In this document: piece after piece, positions 1 through 8,675 of the stretch
Position numbering within the stretch: the first letter of the stretch is position 1
Layout of the letters: each line of letters starts with the position of its first letter
NCBI GenBank assembly: GCA_043787975.1
Contig: JAYVUK010000032.1
Location: forward strand, 11,185 to 75,184
DNA length: 64,000 bases
DNA from: JAPLDA01 sp043787975
Lineage (GTDB): Bacteria; Bacteroidota; Bacteroidia; AKYH767-A; 2013-40CM-41-45
Direction: 5' to 3'
Notes under the pieces: model-generated
Databases searched by the model: none
The model's input: the letters and a program-made list of their open reading frames with translations, nothing else
What the model was told of the DNA's origin: nothing
Position numbers and translations under genes: made by a program

Positions 1-1
1 T

Positions 2-130
2 TCTCAAAAACAATTTCAACTGAAAGAAGCGATGATTGAATCGGCAAACTATTCAGTTAAAAACTTACCGGCAGAAAAAATCTTCAAGATTCAACAGCCT
101 ACTCAGTATGAATTATTATTTCAGGAATAG
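2..130 (+). CDS. 3' end of an unidentified protein (partial)
   Basis: An open frame enters from the left edge and runs 42 codons to a TAG at 128-130. It ends with residues reading QPTQYELLFQE. Its last 32 bases overlap the end of the convergent lipoprotein gene. The piece is too short to assign a function. The amino acid composition looks like a real protein tail, but a chance open frame cannot be excluded. Confidence 0.4.
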   Translation, partial: SQKQFQLKEAMIESANYSVKNLPAEKIFKIQQPTQYELLFQE

Positions 131-578
131 TGATCACATTGCTTTTGTGTAATGCGCGGTCGCGGATATATACTTCATACCTCACTGTATCATTCGGATG
201 GCCGAATAAAAGGAAAACATCCGTTGCGATGTCTCCTTTCAGCGCTTTATTACTACCCGACGGAGTAAGGTATGGAATTGTTCCGCTGAAAAGAGAATCA
301 TTGCCATTACTTCCCCAGTTTCCGTTATGCAATGTATCCATGACCACGATAAAATCAGGCGGATCGTAAGCGCCCGGAGAATTGTTGCCAAGGTCACCGT
401 CACCATCCGTAAAAGAAATCACAAGATGAGCGGACACGTCATGGGCACTGGCATCCTGCTGAACAGTAATGGACTTGAATGTAATTTCAGGAGTATCAGA
501 ATATAAATTCGGTTTTTTGCAACCAACAAGGGTTGCAAGTGCGATGACGATAACTAAATTTATTCTCTTAAATTTCAT
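99..578 (-). CDS. small secreted lipoprotein of unknown function
   Basis: The 159-residue product begins MKFKRINLV and has a short hydrophobic stretch ending in a lipobox, LVGC, with the lipidated cysteine at position 20, so it is probably an envelope lipoprotein. The mature part contains an acidic FTDGDGDLG segment that resembles a calcium-binding loop; this motif occurs in small Bacteroidota lipoproteins. The ATG at 578 is preferred over an in-frame TTG six bases upstream because it gives a normal signal peptide. The gene diverges from the carbonic anhydrase-like gene and its end overlaps the partial gene at the window edge. I do not recognise a function. Confidence 0.75.
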   Translation of the reverse strand: MKFKRINLVIVIALATLVGCKKPNLYSDTPEITFKSITVQQDASAHDVSAHLVISFTDGDGDLGNNSPGAYDPPDFIVVMDTLHNGNWGSNGNDSLFSGTIPYLTPSGSNKALKGDIATDVFLLFGHPNDTVRYEVYIRDRALHKSNVITIPEIIIHTE

Positions 579-645
579 AAGCAATCACAAAATAATCTGA
601 TGTAAATTTACAAAAATATAAACGATCAGTCTTTAACTAAATTTT

Positions 646-1158
646 ATGGCAGTGATTAAGGAGATAAAAGGGATTCGCCCGAAGCTGGGACAACATTGTT
701 TTATTGCTGAGAATGCTACGCTGACCGGAGATGTTACACTTGGTGAAAATTGCAGTGTCTGGTTTAATGCTGTCATTCGCGGAGATGTCAACTCAATTCG
801 TATCGGTAACAAAGTGAATATACAGGATGGAGCGATTGTACATTGTACCTACCAGAAAGCAAAGACTGTCATTGGAAATTATTGCAACATCGGTCATAAC
901 GCCATCGTTCATGGTTGCACGCTTGAAGACAATGTGCTTATCGGTATGGGAGCGATTGTCATGGATCATGCTGTGGTTGAGAAATACTGTATTGTTGCTG
1001 CAGGAGCCATTGTTCTTGAAAACATGAAACTTGAATCAGGACATATTTATGCCGGAGCACCGGCAAGAAAAATAAAGCCGATTACAGAAGAACAGAAAAA
1101 ATTATTGGATGAACTACCTGATCGGTATGTGATGTATGCGGGATGGTACAAGGAGTAG
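646..1158 (+). CDS. gamma-carbonic anhydrase family protein (left-handed beta-helix)
   Basis: The 170-residue protein is built of hexapeptide repeats (for example IGNYCN, IGHNAI) typical of the left-handed beta-helix fold of the YrdA/gamma-carbonic anhydrase family. The family's RGDVNSI segment is at 45-51. Three histidines, H66, H84 and H89, have the spacing of the zinc ligands in archaeal Cam. It could hydrate carbon dioxide, but many members of this family lack measured activity, so only the fold and probable metal site are firm. It is a single gene, convergent with murI, with 16 bases between the two stop codons. Confidence 0.85.
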   Translation: MAVIKEIKGIRPKLGQHCFIAENATLTGDVTLGENCSVWFNAVIRGDVNSIRIGNKVNIQDGAIVHCTYQKAKTVIGNYCNIGHNAIVHGCTLEDNVLIGMGAIVMDHAVVEKYCIVAAGAIVLENMKLESGHIYAGAPARKIKPITEEQKKLLDELPDRYVMYAGWYKE

Positions 1159-1174
1159 TTCGGAGTCAGAAACC

Positions 1175-1987
1175 CTAGTCTTTTTCTAGTAGGTTCTGAT
1201 ATCGTCTTAAAGTTTCGGCATCTGAAATCTTTCTACCTGATTGGTAAAAAACAATTTCTCCGTTTCCCGGCGGTTGGTTTTTCAGGTCATCCTTTTCAAG
1301 AATATTTTTTACATGATTCACGGTTCCTGAATTTCCATCGATGATTTCAGTTCCTTCCGGAAACATTTTTTTTAGAATGGTTTTATAAAAAGGAAAATGT
1401 GTACAGCCCAGCACAACGGTTCCGTAATCTTCAGGATGAATAGTTGAAAAACTCTTCGATAAAACAGGGATAATTTTTTCTTCGTCAAAAATAAATTGTT
1501 CCGCCAATGTCACGAGTTCGGGCAAGGGAAGCATGTCAACAATTTTTTCATTGTCAACCTTGTCGACCAATTCTTTAAACTTTTGTTCTTTCAACGTGAG
1601 TTGAGTAGCAAGCACCAGTACACGTTTGTTTTTGGAATTTGATACAGCCGGTTTTACAGCCGGCTCCATACCGACAATCGGGAAATCGTATAGGTTGCGC
1701 AATTCGCCTATAGCAATGCTCGTGGCGGTGTTGCAGGCAACCACGAGCATCTTCACTTGCTTGCCGGATAAAAATTTTGCGGCTTCGAGAACGAAATTTT
1801 TTACTTCCTCTTTGGTTTTAGTTCCATACGGTACATGATCCGTATCTGCATAATAAATATAGTTTTCAAACGGCAAAAATTTTAATGCTTCTCTCAATAC
1901 ACTTAATCCGCCAATACCGGAATCAAAAATGGCGATCGGATCGGACGAATTGTAATTGGTTTTTGAGATGGCTGACATGCGATTCAA
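1175..1987 (-). CDS. murI: glutamate racemase MurI
   Basis: This cytoplasmic enzyme converts L-glutamate to the D-glutamate used in peptidoglycan precursors. The 270-residue protein has the N-terminal FDSGIGG motif at 21-27 and the two catalytic cysteines in ACNTATS (C85) and GCTHFP (C195). Length and order of motifs match the Asp/Glu racemase family. A second possible start lies at Met4. It is separated from the dcw cluster only by one hydrolase gene, and supplies D-Glu for the MurD step encoded there. Confidence 0.95.
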   Translation of the reverse strand: MNRMSAISKTNYNSSDPIAIFDSGIGGLSVLREALKFLPFENYIYYADTDHVPYGTKTKEEVKNFVLEAAKFLSGKQVKMLVVACNTATSIAIGELRNLYDFPIVGMEPAVKPAVSNSKNKRVLVLATQLTLKEQKFKELVDKVDNEKIVDMLPLPELVTLAEQFIFDEEKIIPVLSKSFSTIHPEDYGTVVLGCTHFPFYKTILKKMFPEGTEIIDGNSGTVNHVKNILEKDDLKNQPPGNGEIVFYQSGRKISDAETLRRYQNLLEKD

Positions 1988-2048
1988 AAATAAAAAGGAT
2001 TGAATATCAGTTTAGAATGGATTCGGGACAAATACAATTTTTAAAATA

Positions 2049-2091
2049 GCCGCAGATTATTATTTCTAAAAAAAATCTGCGAATCTGCGGC
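2049..2091. repeat. octamer-containing inverted repeat upstream of murI
   Basis: A perfect 10-base inverted repeat (2049-2058 with 2082-2091) encloses an A-rich loop. Its right arm is part of two tandem octamers, ATCTGCGA and ATCTGCGG. It lies between murI and the upstream hydrolase gene and may act as a terminator or be a dispersed repeat. Confidence 0.5.
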
Positions 2092-2130
2092 ATATATTTT
2101 CCAACTAAAATCTTAAACACAGTCTGAGTC

Positions 2131-2886
2131 TTAAATTTTTTTCAGCCACTTTTCGAGTACATCATTAAACTCGTGAGGTTGTTCCATCATCGGCGCATGT
2201 CCGCATTTGTCAATCCAGAAAAGATCGCTTTTAGGAAGCAAGCGATGAAATTCTTCGGCAACATCGGGCGGAGTAACGGTGTCTTGTTTTCCCCAGATCA
2301 GGCATACAGGAAGTTGCATGTTTTTTAAATCTTCACTCATGTTGTGACGAATCGCAGATTTTGCCAGTGAAAGAATGCGAATCAGTTTTCCTTTGTCGTT
2401 GACGATTCCGAAGCATTCATCCACCAGTTCTTTGGTCGCTGTCTTCGGATCGTAAAACGTGATTTCCACTTTTTGTTTGATGAAATCGTAATCTTCCCGT
2501 CGTGGAAATGAGCCACCCATGGCATTTTCATACAACCCTGAACTGCCTGTGAGCACCATGGCTTTCACTTTTTCCGGATGATCTTTTACGTACACCAAAG
2601 CAACGTGTCCGCCCAATGAATTGCCAATGAGAATGATTTCAGAAAAGTTTTTGTATGTAATGAAGTCACTGACAAATTTTGCCAATGCTTTCACATTGGT
2701 GTTTAAAATCGGCAAGGTGTAAATCGGCATCAGCGGAATTACCACACGGTAGTTTTTTGAAAACCGCTCTACGACATCCACCCAATTACTCAGCGCACCA
2801 AATAAACCGTGCAGCAGCAACAGGACAGGTCCGTTTCCTTCTTCAATAAACTGAAAATTGTCTTCGTGCTTTACCTGGTAGTGCAT
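2131..2886 (-). CDS. alpha/beta hydrolase
   Basis: The 251-residue cytoplasmic protein has the alpha/beta hydrolase fold. An oxyanion-hole segment LLLHGLFG lies near residues 23-30, the nucleophile elbow GNSLGG contains S90, the acid is D202 in WGKQDT, and the base is H230 in CGHAPM. All three catalytic residues are present, so it should be active as an esterase or related hydrolase; the substrate cannot be read from sequence. It is divergent from mraZ and shares the repeat-rich 390-base intergenic region with it. Confidence 0.85.
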   Translation of the reverse strand: MHYQVKHEDNFQFIEEGNGPVLLLLHGLFGALSNWVDVVERFSKNYRVVIPLMPIYTLPILNTNVKALAKFVSDFITYKNFSEIILIGNSLGGHVALVYVKDHPEKVKAMVLTGSSGLYENAMGGSFPRREDYDFIKQKVEITFYDPKTATKELVDECFGIVNDKGKLIRILSLAKSAIRHNMSEDLKNMQLPVCLIWGKQDTVTPPDVAEEFHRLLPKSDLFWIDKCGHAPMMEQPHEFNDVLEKWLKKI

Positions 2887-2899
2887 AAAAAACTTTTCT

Positions 2900-3125
2900 C
2901 AAATATACATGATTCCAATTTGAATAAACAAAAACAATCATGTGTATTCTTTCTGTCCATTTTTTAAAGTAAGAGATTCAGAAAAAACATACGTGATTCC
3001 ATTTCTATTTCAAAAACAAAAAATCACGGATGTTCTTTCAGGCCTTAAAAAATCATAAAAGAGTCTGGAAAAATATACATGATTCCATTTTGAATTAGCA
3101 AAACGTAATCACCCTTCACTTTTTT
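2900..3125. repeat. three tandem hairpin-forming repeats upstream of mraZ
   Basis: Three imperfect copies begin near 2905, 2987 and 3073, a period of about 82-86 bases, each starting with ATACATGATTCCATTT or a close variant. In copies 1 and 2 the head can pair with a downstream segment (2905-2914 with 2936-2947; 2986-2998 with 3022-3034). An A-T pair in copy 1 is a G-C pair in copy 2, so both arms changed together. Copy 3 has a decayed right arm. The remainder of the 2887-3211 gap is AT-rich, with no gene seen. Confidence 0.65.
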
Positions 3126-3211
3126 TCTACTACTCTTTTGTAAAACAATTTAAGGAAGCTCTGAAAAATTATTCCCGGTGAAATCGTGCTGAAAAAAAGT
3201 TTTCAACAAAA

Positions 3212-3256
3212 GTGGTAAAAAGTGGTAGGAAGTGGTAGAAATTGTTTTACATTAGC
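3212..3256 (+). promoter_or_regulatory. MraZ boxes and mraZ promoter
   Basis: Three direct copies of GTGGTA at 3212, 3222 and 3232 repeat with an exact 10-base period, once per helix turn. MraZ is known to bind GTGG-type hexamers spaced four bases apart in its own promoter. Just downstream, 3249-3256 reads TACATTAG, one mismatch from the TAnnTTTG promoter element of this phylum, so bound MraZ would cover the promoter. This predicts autorepression of the whole dcw operon. Confidence 0.75.
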
Positions 3257-3278
3257 GGCTGCAAAAAAAACCTCGATC

Positions 3279-3743
3279 GTGGCTTTTATCGGTGAGTTCC
3301 CAAGTACAGTTGATTCAAAAGGTCGCTTCCTTCTTCCGGCAGGTTTGAAAAAGCAAATTCCGGCAAAAGAGCAGTCGATGTTTGTTGTGCATCGTGGTAT
3401 CGAAAAGCACCTGGTGGTTTACACGAAAAAGGAATGGGAAAAAAACAGCGAAGGAGTGAACAGCCTCAACTTATTCGTGGAAGAAAACCGTGAGTTCATC
3501 CGGCAATATCATCGCGGAGCAACCGTGATGGAGTTAGACAACACGAATCGTTTACTGGTGCCACAGCAATTGCTGGATTACGCAGGAATTGATAAAGACA
3601 TTGTGTTGTACACGTATGCAAATCGCATTGAAGTATGGTCGCAAAAGGAATTTGATAAGATGTTTAAGAGCGACAAAATCAATTATTCGAAACTGGCTGA
3701 AAAGGTGATGGGCAAGAAAAAGGATAAGGACGATGTATCATGA
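3279..3743 (+). CDS. mraZ: transcriptional regulator MraZ
   Basis: MraZ is the DNA-binding first gene of the division and cell wall cluster and represses that cluster through its own operator. The protein has two AbrB-like halves; the first contains the typical GEFPSTVDSKGRFLLPA segment. I place the start at GTG 3279, giving 154 residues that begin with AFIGEF as in other MraZ proteins. An in-frame GTG at 3222 is rejected because it lies inside the MraZ boxes and ahead of the probable promoter element. The gene overlaps rsmH by 11 bases, which suggests coupled translation. Confidence 0.9.
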   Translation: MAFIGEFPSTVDSKGRFLLPAGLKKQIPAKEQSMFVVHRGIEKHLVVYTKKEWEKNSEGVNSLNLFVEENREFIRQYHRGATVMELDNTNRLLVPQQLLDYAGIDKDIVLYTYANRIEVWSQKEFDKMFKSDKINYSKLAEKVMGKKKDKDDVS

Positions 3744-4632
3744 ACCGGTTCTTCTCCATGAAAGCATTGAAGGACTCAACCTTTCAGCAGGAGGAATTTA
3801 TGTGGATGCAACATTCGGTGGAGGAGGACATTCAAAAGAGTTATTGAAACAAGTAGGAACAAACGGAAAATTATTTGCATTCGACCAGGATGCAGATGCA
3901 ACGAAAAACACAATCACTGACAAGCGCTTCATGCTGATCGGACACAACTTCAGGTTCATTAAAAGATTTTTAAAATACTACGATACGATGCCTGTTAATG
4001 GGTTGATCGCTGATCTTGGAATTTCATCTCACCAGATCAATGTTCCTGAACGAGGCTTCTCCATTCGTTTTGACGCGGAATTGGATATGCGTATGAGTAA
4101 AGAGACAGAACTGACTGCAGCAGGAATCATCAATGAATACAGTGAGGAACGACTTGTTCAATTGTTTTCCGACTACGGTGAGGTAAGAAATGCACGCACG
4201 CTGGCTAAGAAAATTGTTGAAGCAAGAAAGCAGAAACAAATTAAAACAATCAATGAATTCAAGTCGGCCGTTGAAAGTTGTGCTGATCGCGGAGCAGAGA
4301 ATCAATACTTCGCACGGGTATTCCAGGCTTTGCGCATTGAGGTGAATGATGAATTAGGAGCATTGAAAGAATTGTTGATGCAATGTCCTGACGTGATTGA
4401 AAAAGGCGGGAGACTGGTTGTGATTTCGTATCACTCGCTGGAGGACCGGTTGGTAAAGAATTTTATCGCGAAAGGAAAATTTGAAGGCGAAGTGGAAAAG
4501 GACCTGTATGGAAATTCTGCAGGAGTTCCTTTTAAGCCGGTAAACAAAAAACCGATTCTTCCTTCAGAAGAAGAACTGAAACAAAACCCGAGAGCACGAA
4601 GTGCAAAGTTGAGAATTGCTGAACGCATCTGA
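3733..4632 (+). CDS. rsmH: 16S rRNA (cytosine-1402-N4)-methyltransferase RsmH
   Basis: RsmH (MraW) methylates N4 of C1402 in the decoding centre of 16S rRNA using S-adenosylmethionine. The 299-residue protein shows the family motifs: VDATFGGGGHS at 24-34 for the methyl donor, DLGISSHQ at 94-101 and DAELDMRM at 114-121. Length is normal. It starts within mraZ and is followed two bases later by the ftsL-like gene, as in most dcw clusters. Confidence 0.95.
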   Translation: MYHEPVLLHESIEGLNLSAGGIYVDATFGGGGHSKELLKQVGTNGKLFAFDQDADATKNTITDKRFMLIGHNFRFIKRFLKYYDTMPVNGLIADLGISSHQINVPERGFSIRFDAELDMRMSKETELTAAGIINEYSEERLVQLFSDYGEVRNARTLAKKIVEARKQKQIKTINEFKSAVESCADRGAENQYFARVFQALRIEVNDELGALKELLMQCPDVIEKGGRLVVISYHSLEDRLVKNFIAKGKFEGEVEKDLYGNSAGVPFKPVNKKPILPSEEELKQNPRARSAKLRIAERI

Positions 4633-4634
4633 TC

Positions 4635-5039
4635 ATGGCTGAGAATAAAATCAGGGAACAGGAACCCGAACAACAGGAAGAAGAACCGGTAAAGAAAAAA
4701 CGTCCATCGAAACAGGCAAGAAATTTTATCCGCTTCATGGGAATCTTCGGTGTATTTGACCGCAACCAGATTGTGCATGCGATGCCGTTCATTCTTTTCA
4801 TCACCACGCTGGTCATGTTTTACATCGGTAACAGTTACAACTCAGAAAGTACGATTCGCAAGATTGATAAAATCAAAATTGAACTGAATGAAAAACGGGC
4901 TGAATATATTTCTACCGAATCGGATGTGATGTTCAAAAGCAAGCCGTCTGAAGTTGCAAAGGCGGTGGAACCGATGCAAATCAAAGAACCACTCGAACCG
5001 CCAAAGAGAATTATCGTTCGACAGGAAAGAAAGAAATAA
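4635..5039 (+). CDS. ftsL: FtsL-like division protein
   Basis: The 134-residue protein has a charged cytoplasmic N-terminus rich in Glu, Gln and Lys, one membrane helix near residues 52-69, and a short periplasmic segment predicted to form a coiled coil, ending in a basic proline-containing tail. This is the architecture of the FtsL-like proteins found between rsmH and ftsI in Bacteroidota; FtsL bridges FtsQ/FtsB to the septal synthase in other bacteria. Sequence conservation is low in this family, so the assignment rests on topology and position. It follows rsmH by two bases. Confidence 0.8.
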   Translation: MAENKIREQEPEQQEEEPVKKKRPSKQARNFIRFMGIFGVFDRNQIVHAMPFILFITTLVMFYIGNSYNSESTIRKIDKIKIELNEKRAEYISTESDVMFKSKPSEVAKAVEPMQIKEPLEPPKRIIVRQERKK

Positions 5040-5104
5040 GTACGATTCATTGACAGGCGAAATTAGTTGAGGGAGTAAATTTTACAACAACACAAAACAC
5101 AAAA

Positions 5105-7207
5105 ATGGAAGTAAAGAAAGATATGATGTGGAGGATTTATACCGTCTTCCTCTTTATCTGCCTTTTCGGGATTGCAATCGTTGTTCAGATTTTCAGAATT
5201 CAGTTTGTGCAGGGAGATTACTGGAAAGAAAAAGCCGACAGTTTGACGACTGCTTATAAAACCATTGAAGCTTCTCGAGGAAATATTTTTTCGGATGACG
5301 GAAGCATGCTTGCTACTTCGGTTCCGATTTATGATGTGAGAATGGATCTGATGGCAGACGGTTTAACGAACGATCTGTTTGATGAAAGCATTGATTCACT
5401 TGCATTTTGTCTCGCTAATTTATTTAACGACCGTTCGAAATTAGAATACAAGCGCGATCTGCGTGAAGCGCGTTCAGGCGGTGACCGCTATCATCTCATT
5501 CAACGTAACGTTCATTTTCCTGAATTACAAAAACTCAAAAAGTTTCCGCTCTTCCGTCTTGGCAGATACACAGGAGGAATGCTGGTCGAGCGTAGGAACG
5601 TGCGGGAACTTCCATTTAAAATTCTTGCAGCACGTACCATTGGTTATGAACGTGAAGTAAAACCGGTTGGTATAGAAGCTTCATTCAACAAACAACTTCA
5701 GGGAGTCAGTGGACAGCGACTCATGCAAAAGATTTCGGGTGGTATCTGGATTCCTATCAATGATAAAGATGAAATAGAACCGAAGGATGGCAACGATCTC
5801 GTCACAACGATTGATGTAAACATCCAGGATGTTGCCGAACATGCGCTCGAAGAACATTTGCGCAAACACAATGCTGATCACGGTTGTGCCGTACTCATGG
5901 AAGTGGCAACCGGAGAAATAAAAGCAATCGCCAATCTTTCCAGGACAGCGGATGGAAATTATAGTGAAGATTTTAATTATGTGATAGCAGAAGCAACGGA
6001 GCCCGGTTCCACCATGAAGATGGCATCGCTGCTTGCCGCCATGGATGACGGCTTGGTGGATCCGACGGATTCTGTTTTTGTCGGCAACGGCCAGTACTAC
6101 AATTTCACGTTGCTGATGAAAGATGCGCATCCTCCGAAAAGAAGTCGGCTTTCAATTGCAGAAGCATTTGAAGCTTCTTCGAATGTGGGAATATCAAAAG
6201 CGATTTATCAAGCCTACAATAAACATCAACAGGATTTTATTGATCACCTCAAAAAATTCAGTCTCGATGATCCGCTTCACTTGCAAATTGCAGGAGAAGG
6301 AGAGCCGCGTATCAAGGATGTAAAAGACAAAGACTGGTGGGCCGGTTCATTGCCTCAGATATCAATCGGGTATGAAGTCAGATTGACTCCTCTTCAGATA
6401 CTCACTTTTTACAATGCGATTGCAAACAACGGAAGAATGGTGAGACCGAAGTTTGTTCGTGAGGAACAATACCACGGCAAAACAATCAGAACATTTCCAA
6501 CGGAAATTATCAAAGATTCGATCGCATCTCTGACGGCCATCGCAAAAGCAAAAAAGCTTTTGGAAGGTGTAGTGGAAAAGGGGACGGCTTCTTCGCTGAA
6601 TAAATCGTGTTACAAAATTGCAGGTAAAACCGGAACAGCACAAATGTTCGCCAACAAATACGGTTACGACAAAGGCCATATGACATACCAGGCATCGTTC
6701 GTTGGATATTTTCCTGCTGATCGTCCAAAATACTCATGCATGGTTGTCGTATATGCACCTTCTAACGATGTGTACTACGGAGGAGCGGTGTCAGCTCCCG
6801 TGTTCAAAGAAATTGCGGACAAGGTGTATTCCAATCAAATGGAAATGCACGATACACTTCCAACCAACGATTCACTTGTGAAGAGTTTGCCGCTTGCAAA
6901 AGCAGGTTCACAGAAGGAATTGAAAAAAGTATTCGCGCAGTTGAATGTCGCTACAAGTTCTTCAAACACGGATGCAGAGTGGGTTTCAAGTGCGTTCATG
7001 AATAACTCAATTCAGTTTTCAGAACGAAAAGTAAAATCAGGCCTTGTTCCGAATGTCGCCGGAATGGGAGCAAAAGATGCGTTGAGTATTCTCGAAAATG
7101 CAGGACTTCGTGTAAAGATAATTGGAAAGGGAGTTGTGTCGCGTCAATCCATTGAAGCAGGAACGCGTATTCAGAAAGGGCAGCAAATAATTATTGAGTT
7201 AAGTTAA
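5105..7207 (+). CDS. ftsI: septal peptidoglycan transpeptidase FtsI (PBP3-like) with a PASTA domain
   Basis: This division-specific penicillin-binding protein cross-links septal peptidoglycan in the periplasm. The 700-residue product has one N-terminal membrane helix (about 11-31), a dimerisation domain, and a transpeptidase domain with all three active-site motifs: STMK at 302-305 (catalytic S302), SSN at 358-360 and KTG at 508-510. A PASTA-like domain follows from about 644 to the end. Position between ftsL and murE is standard. The 65-base gap before it contains two AACACAA units directly ahead of the ATG. Confidence 0.95.
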   Translation: MEVKKDMMWRIYTVFLFICLFGIAIVVQIFRIQFVQGDYWKEKADSLTTAYKTIEASRGNIFSDDGSMLATSVPIYDVRMDLMADGLTNDLFDESIDSLAFCLANLFNDRSKLEYKRDLREARSGGDRYHLIQRNVHFPELQKLKKFPLFRLGRYTGGMLVERRNVRELPFKILAARTIGYEREVKPVGIEASFNKQLQGVSGQRLMQKISGGIWIPINDKDEIEPKDGNDLVTTIDVNIQDVAEHALEEHLRKHNADHGCAVLMEVATGEIKAIANLSRTADGNYSEDFNYVIAEATEPGSTMKMASLLAAMDDGLVDPTDSVFVGNGQYYNFTLLMKDAHPPKRSRLSIAEAFEASSNVGISKAIYQAYNKHQQDFIDHLKKFSLDDPLHLQIAGEGEPRIKDVKDKDWWAGSLPQISIGYEVRLTPLQILTFYNAIANNGRMVRPKFVREEQYHGKTIRTFPTEIIKDSIASLTAIAKAKKLLEGVVEKGTASSLNKSCYKIAGKTGTAQMFANKYGYDKGHMTYQASFVGYFPADRPKYSCMVVVYAPSNDVYYGGAVSAPVFKEIADKVYSNQMEMHDTLPTNDSLVKSLPLAKAGSQKELKKVFAQLNVATSSSNTDAEWVSSAFMNNSIQFSERKVKSGLVPNVAGMGAKDALSILENAGLRVKIIGKGVVSRQSIEAGTRIQKGQQIIIELS

Positions 7208-7212
7208 GTTAA

Positions 7213-8673
7213 ATGCGAATTTTAAAAGACATCATTTACAAAACCGGGATCCTTGATGTATCAGGCGCTACTGATATTTCAATTGCTGATATCTGTTTTG
7301 ACTCGCGCAAAGCAAAAGAAGCAAGTCTTTTTGTTGCGGTAAGAGGAACGCAGGCGGATGGTCATCAATACATCAATTCAGTAATTGAGCAAGGTGCAGT
7401 TGCCATTGTATGTGAACAGCTTCCAAAAATTTTAGCAGAAGGCATCACCTATATACGAGTGAGTGACAGTGCGTCAGCGCTTGCCCATATCGCTTCCAAC
7501 TTTTACGGAAATCCGTCTGAGAAATTAAAGCTAGTAGGAATTACAGGAACCAACGGAAAGACAACGACAGCAACACTTTTATATCACCTCTTCAGATCAC
7601 TCGGTTATGGTGTTGGATTATTATCAACCGTAAAGAATTTAGTCAATGACCAGGTGATTCCTGCGACGCATACAACTCCTGATCCGATTCAGTTGAATGC
7701 GCTCCTTTCCGCGATGGTGGATGAAGAATGCACACATTGTTTTATGGAAGTCAGCTCTCATGCAGTGATTCAGAAACGGATTGCAGGATTAAAATTTGCA
7801 GGAGGAATTTTCACCAACATCACGCACGACCATCTTGATTATCACAAGACGTTTGCCGAATATGTAAAAGCAAAGAAATCTTTTTTCGATTCGCTTTCAA
7901 GTGATGCATTTGCGCTGACAAATCCCGATGATAAAAACGGGAACGTGATGTTGCAAAACACCAAGGCAAAGAAATACTCCTACAGTTTGCATTCCATGAG
8001 TGATTACAAATGCAAGCTGATCGAAAATCATTTTTCAGGATTGATTCTGAACCTCGATGGTCATGAAGTGCATTGCAAGCTCGTGGGAAGTTTCAACGCT
8101 TACAACCTCACGGCTGCGTATTCAACCGCAGTTTTGCTCGGAGAAAATAAAATGAATGTGCTTACCGAATTGAGTCGTCTCAATTCAGTGGAAGGTCGCT
8201 TTGATTATGTCTCCTCAACAAAGAAAATTATTGGAGTGGTTGATTATGCACACACGCCGGATGCGTTGCAAAATGTATTGGCAACCATACACGATGTGAG
8301 TTCAGGACACGGACGCGTGATCACCATTGTTGGTTGCGGCGGTGACCGCGATTCAAGCAAGCGGCCGGTGATGGCAAAAATTGCCTGCGATCTCAGCGAT
8401 AAAGTAATTCTCACGTCTGACAATCCGCGTTCGGAGGATCCGTCTGAAATTATTCATGAGATGGAAAAAGGAATCGGTCCCGGAGAAGTCATGAAAACAA
8501 TTTCCATCGTTGACCGGAAAGAGGCCATCAAAGCGGCTGTGCAGCTTGCGATGCCGGGCGACATCATTCTGGTTGCCGGGAAAGGCCATGAAAAATACCA
8601 GGAAATAAAAGGAGTACGAACACCTTTTGACGATAAAAAAATTTTACAGGAAATGTTTAAAAATATAGAGTAG
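7213..8673 (+). CDS. murE: UDP-MurNAc-L-Ala-D-Glu:meso-DAP ligase MurE
   Basis: MurE adds the third amino acid to the UDP-MurNAc dipeptide with ATP. The 486-residue protein has the Mur ligase P-loop GTNGKTTT at 112-119. It carries DNPR at 403-406, the motif associated with meso-diaminopimelate rather than lysine, so the wall is predicted to be DAP-type. It begins five bases after ftsI and ends two bases before mraY, so it belongs to the same operon. No murF or ddl gene follows, as is usual in this phylum. Confidence 0.96.
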   Translation: MRILKDIIYKTGILDVSGATDISIADICFDSRKAKEASLFVAVRGTQADGHQYINSVIEQGAVAIVCEQLPKILAEGITYIRVSDSASALAHIASNFYGNPSEKLKLVGITGTNGKTTTATLLYHLFRSLGYGVGLLSTVKNLVNDQVIPATHTTPDPIQLNALLSAMVDEECTHCFMEVSSHAVIQKRIAGLKFAGGIFTNITHDHLDYHKTFAEYVKAKKSFFDSLSSDAFALTNPDDKNGNVMLQNTKAKKYSYSLHSMSDYKCKLIENHFSGLILNLDGHEVHCKLVGSFNAYNLTAAYSTAVLLGENKMNVLTELSRLNSVEGRFDYVSSTKKIIGVVDYAHTPDALQNVLATIHDVSSGHGRVITIVGCGGDRDSSKRPVMAKIACDLSDKVILTSDNPRSEDPSEIIHEMEKGIGPGEVMKTISIVDRKEAIKAAVQLAMPGDIILVAGKGHEKYQEIKGVRTPFDDKKILQEMFKNIE

Positions 8674-8675
8674 CG

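Noticed and set aside
3222..3278. Longer mraZ starting at GTG 3222
   Set aside because: This start lies inside the second MraZ box and before the probable promoter; the added residues do not match MraZ proteins.
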